NCBI GenBank assembly: GCA_964483025.1
Contig: CAYZZT010000021.1
Coordinates: 1-12,892, forward strand
Reading direction: 5' to 3'
DNA length: 12,892 bases
Origin: CAIZIN01 sp964483025
Lineage (GTDB): Bacteria > Patescibacteriota > Minisyncoccia > Phycocordibacterales > CAIZIN01
Part shown: piece by piece, positions 11,247-12,892 of the stretch
Numbering within the stretch: the first letter of the stretch is position 1
Layout of the letters: every line of letters begins with the position of its first letter
Made by a program: the position numbers and the translations under genes
Notes under the pieces: generated by a model
The model's input: only the letters and a program-made list of their open reading frames with translations
Database searches by the model: none
Told to the model about the DNA's origin: nothing

Positions 11247-12068
11247 ATGAACAAAGTTCTCAATCTTTACAAACAGGCTGGAGAGACGCCCCTTGAGTGC
11301 ATTTTGCGATTTAAGAAAAATAATCTGGAATATGAGAATGTGCCAATGACTTATGCTGGCAGGCTCGATCCTCTGGCCGAGGGGGTTCTTTTGGTGCTTA
11401 CAGGAAAGGAGGTGCATAGAAAAGAAGAGTTTTTGAATTTGAAAAAGGAGTACAAGGTGGAGGTTTTGTTTGGTTTAGAAACTGATACTTTTGATGTGAT
11501 GGGTTTGGTGGATAAGTTTAACAATTCTCTCGGTTGTCATCCTCGGGTACTCCCGGGGATCCAAGTGCAGAATTCAGGACTTGGATTCCCGCTGAGTACA
11601 GCGAGAATGACAGAGGGACGCATTGATGACAATGCAGATGCGGAGAAAATTCTGAAAAAATTCATTGGGAAGAATATTTTTGAGTACCCTGCTTATTCTT
11701 CAAAAACAGTAAGTGGTAAACCACTTTTCTCTTTGGCTAGAAGTGGGGAATTGGAAGATGTGGAAATGCCGAAAAGAGAAGTTGAAATTTTTAGTTTAGA
11801 AATTATGAGTTTTAGAGAAATAAATTCTAAGGATTTGCTGAAAGATATAGAAAACAAAATAAATAAGGTAAAAGGTGATTTTCGACAGGAGATTATTATT
11901 TCAAGATGGAAAGAAGTATTGGAGAAAAGTGACAATATTTTTCAAATAATAAAAATTAAAGCTGAAGTTTCTTCTGGTACATATATGAGAACACTAGCTC
12001 ACGAGTGGGGTAAAGCGTTGGGTGTGTCCGCCTTGGCATATCATATTGTTCGTACTAAAGTTGGCTAA
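11247..12068 (+). CDS. truB: tRNA pseudouridine-55 synthase TruB with an in-frame repeat insertion
   Basis: A 273-residue TruB-family enzyme that converts U55 to pseudouridine in the T-loop of tRNAs. The catalytic motif is YAGRLDPLAEGVL (36-48) with Asp41. Other family blocks are KEYKVEVLFGLETDTFD (67-83), FEYPAYSSKTVSGKPLFSLAR (145-165) and SSGTYMRTLAHEWGKALG (242-259). The N-terminal segment is short, and no PUA domain follows. Residues 97-122 (CHPRVLPG...STARMT) are encoded by a 78-bp palindromic repeat lying in the loop between the TDTFD motif and the next helix. A second, helical insertion lies at about 190-230. The frame stays open through both, so the gene appears intact. The start is ATG 11247; the in-frame TTG at 11211 would lie within hisS and upstream of the -10 box. 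Confidence 0.92.
   Translation: MNKVLNLYKQAGETPLECILRFKKNNLEYENVPMTYAGRLDPLAEGVLLVLTGKEVHRKEEFLNLKKEYKVEVLFGLETDTFDVMGLVDKFNNSLGCHPRVLPGIQVQNSGLGFPLSTARMTEGRIDDNADAEKILKKFIGKNIFEYPAYSSKTVSGKPLFSLARSGELEDVEMPKREVEIFSLEIMSFREINSKDLLKDIENKINKVKGDFRQEIIISRWKEVLEKSDNIFQIIKIKAEVSSGTYMRTLAHEWGKALGVSALAYHIVRTKVG
11535..11612. repeat. Dispersed palindromic repeat inside truB (78 bp, 26 codons)
   Basis: Runs from TGTCATCCTCGG to GAGAATGACA. The ends pair (TGTCAT/ATGACA), and the centre GATCCAAGT/ACTTGGATT surrounds GCAGAATTCAGG, close to the centre of 9801-9872. Each arm carries a small hairpin, CGGG-TACT-CCCG and CGCTG-AGTA-CAGCG. Its length is an exact multiple of three and it has no stop in the truB frame. 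Confidence 0.9.
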
Positions 12069-12120
12069 AACATTTGAGTACAAATGTTCGCCCGAACAAA
12101 TTTGAGTACAAATTTGTTTT
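12069..12120 (+). terminator. Two hairpins with identical AGTA loops after truB
   Basis: AACATTTG-AGTA-CAAATGTT (12069-12088) begins at the base after the truB stop. AACAAATTTG-AGTA-CAAATTTGTT (12095-12118) follows after CGCCCG. The second is followed only by TT before AGGG, so it is a weak intrinsic terminator. Position favours ending truB transcription. Confidence 0.55.
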
Positions 12121-12176
12121 AGGGATAAATAATAAATAGTTTTGAAGACCGCGACCGTGCTTCGATATTATGCTAA

Positions 12177-12182
12177 TATATT
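12177..12182 (+). promoter_or_regulatory. -10 box of the 12189 gene
   Basis: TATATT ends 6 bases before the ATG at 12189. An overlapping TG-C-TAATAT (12171-12179) gives an alternative extended -10. There is no Shine-Dalgarno sequence. Confidence 0.5.
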
Positions 12183-12188
12183 TAGATT

Positions 12189-12665
12189 ATGGAAGAAAAA
12201 CCAAAAAAGAATAAACTAGAGGATTTAACAGAAGAAGAACGGCAAAAAGTTGTTTGGATTGCAATGCAAGCAGAAACTATTAAAGAATATGCTTTGGATA
12301 AGAAACTTTCTATGAAAAATATGTTTGAATTAGATGATCTTTTAAATGAATCTTATGATGAATTTTTACCCGAGAATAATACAGAAAAACTAACAGATAT
12401 TTGTTTTGATTTTGTGAAAATCTTAAATAATGCTGAGCAAAAACTGACTTTAAATATTTCTAAATATATTAGTTTAATTATTGATGGTGGATATATTTTA
12501 ACCAAGAATCAGATTATTGAATGCAAATCTTTGATTAGTAGAATAAAAGAAAAGATAATACCAAGACTAAAAAGGAAAAGTTTTAATGAGGCTATAAAAT
12601 TATTAGAGGGAGCAATTATGGGCCTAGAAATTAAATTAGCTTATGACTCGGGAGCAGAAGAGTAA
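12189..12665 (+). CDS. Hypothetical helical protein (158 aa)
   Basis: I do not recognise it. It is soluble, without signal peptide, membrane segment or conserved Cys motif. It starts with a Lys/Glu-rich stretch (MEEKPKKNKLEDLTEEERQK). Long predicted helices rich in Leu, Ile, Lys and Glu follow: ETIKEYALDKKLSMKNMFELDDLLNE in part, LTDICFDFVKILNNAEQKL (about 68-86), and SLISRIKEKIIPRLKRKSFNEA near the C-terminus. A small scaffold or partner-binding protein is possible, but nothing in the sequence shows a function. It has its own -10 box, is AT-rich like its neighbours, and ends at a TAA that is also the first base triplet of the TAG-rich repeat. A 17-bp terminator follows. Confidence 0.75.
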   Translation: MEEKPKKNKLEDLTEEERQKVVWIAMQAETIKEYALDKKLSMKNMFELDDLLNESYDEFLPENNTEKLTDICFDFVKILNNAEQKLTLNISKYISLIIDGGYILTKNQIIECKSLISRIKEKIIPRLKRKSFNEAIKLLEGAIMGLEIKLAYDSGAEE

Positions 12666-12701
12666 TTAGTGAGTAGTGCGTAGTGAGTAGTGAGTAGAAA
12701 A
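12663..12701 (+). repeat. TAG/TGA-rich post-stop repeat, copy 2 (after 12189 gene)
   Basis: Begins with the TAA stop itself and reads TAATTAGTGAGTAGTGCGTA then further GTAGTGAGTAG units to GAAAA. It matches copy 1 (5698-5736) nearly base for base. Stop triplets occur in all three frames. Confidence 0.8.
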
Positions 12702-12734
12702 CCCAGAATTTTCCGAAGGAAAATTCTGGGTTTT
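12698..12734. terminator. Bidirectional terminator between convergent genes
   Basis: AAAACCCAGAATTTTCC (12698-12714), loop GAA, and its exact reverse complement (12718-12734): a perfect 17-bp stem with A4 and T4 at its ends. It lies between the 12189 gene and the minus-strand gene ending at 12811. Confidence 0.85.
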
Positions 12735-12752
12735 GTATTCTTGTATTCTGTA

Positions 12753-12810
12753 TTTTCTACAAACTACAACCTACTCACCACAAACTAATCTACAACCTAC
12801 TCACTACAAA
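12753..12810 (-). repeat. TAG/GTAG-rich post-stop repeat, copy 3 (diverged)
   Basis: On the minus strand, directly after the TAG at 12813-12811, the sequence reads TTTGTAGTGAGTAGGTTGTA and continues with GTGAGTAGGTTGTAG units to GTAGAAAATA. It shares the TAGTGAGTAG word and the GTAGAAAA end with copies 1 and 2 and keeps the same orientation relative to its gene. Confidence 0.65.
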
Positions 12811-12892
12811 CTAAAAAGAAAGTCCCTTCTCCGCTCTCATTGCTTTTGTTCTGTCTGCCTCTGTTAAGTATCTTTTTCGTAGGCGGACAGAT
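12811..12892 (-). CDS. C-terminus of an unrecognised protein (5' part outside window)
   Basis: The last 26 codons of a minus-strand frame, reading SVRLRKRYLTEADRT then KAMRAEKGLSF and a TAG stop (12813-12811). The stretch is highly charged and probably helical. It is too short to assign to a family. Support for it being coding is the open frame to the window edge, the composition, and its position next to a post-stop repeat and a terminator that fit a gene ending here. Confidence 0.45.
   Translation of the reverse strand, partial: SVRLRKRYLTEADRTKAMRAEKGLSF

Overview
The window is AT-rich bacterial DNA that most resembles a Candidatus Patescibacteria (CPR) genome, probably of the Parcubacteria type. 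I infer this from the gene set: a stand-alone PaaX/Cas2-like protein with no CRISPR array, a YerC/TrpR-like regulator, a one-chain UvrD helicase plus Fe-S nuclease, and a short conserved protein with a DPRGWFQWYCRYY core. It also fits the many dispersed palindromes and the -10 boxes lying only 5-8 bases before start codons with no Shine-Dalgarno sequence. TGA is read as stop, so this is not the Gly-TGA code of Gracilibacteria. No rRNA, tRNA, transposase or CRISPR array was seen.

Layout. 1-625: C-terminal part of a Thr-rich, probably exported protein. 655-1173: conserved uncharacterised protein. 1192-2066: a YerC/TrpR-like HTH gene (1437-1871) with four copies of the palindrome TTCGATnnATCGAA on each side. 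2111-2368 (-): small basic protein with its own promoter and terminator. 2460-5378: helicase-nuclease. 5379-5737: repeat-filled gap ending in a bidirectional terminator. 5738-6517 (-): membrane-anchored DsbA-like protein. 6518-6881: divergent promoter region with repeats and a long hairpin. 6882-7676: uppP. 7795-8271: PaaX/Cas2-like gene between two near-identical palindromes. 8487-8933 (-): unknown protein behind a structured leader of about 107 nt. 9214-9789 (-): DEDDy 3'-5' exonuclease. 9979-11226 (-): hisS, divergent by 20 bp from truB (11247-12068). 12189-12665: unknown helical protein. 12811-12892 (-): C-terminus of a further gene.

The housekeeping genes cover tRNA charging (hisS), tRNA modification (truB), lipid-carrier recycling (uppP), disulfide chemistry (DsbA-like) and DNA repair (helicase-nuclease, perhaps the exonuclease). 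They do not form one pathway, and most appear to be transcribed singly.

The most unusual content is palindromic DNA organised around genes. The HTH gene and the PaaX/Cas2-like gene are each bracketed by their own palindrome family, which suggests autoregulated or selfish one-gene cassettes. A different 70-80 bp palindromic repeat sits in frame inside truB as 26 extra codons. A third repeat family, rich in TAG/TGA, starts at or within a few bases of three stop codons.
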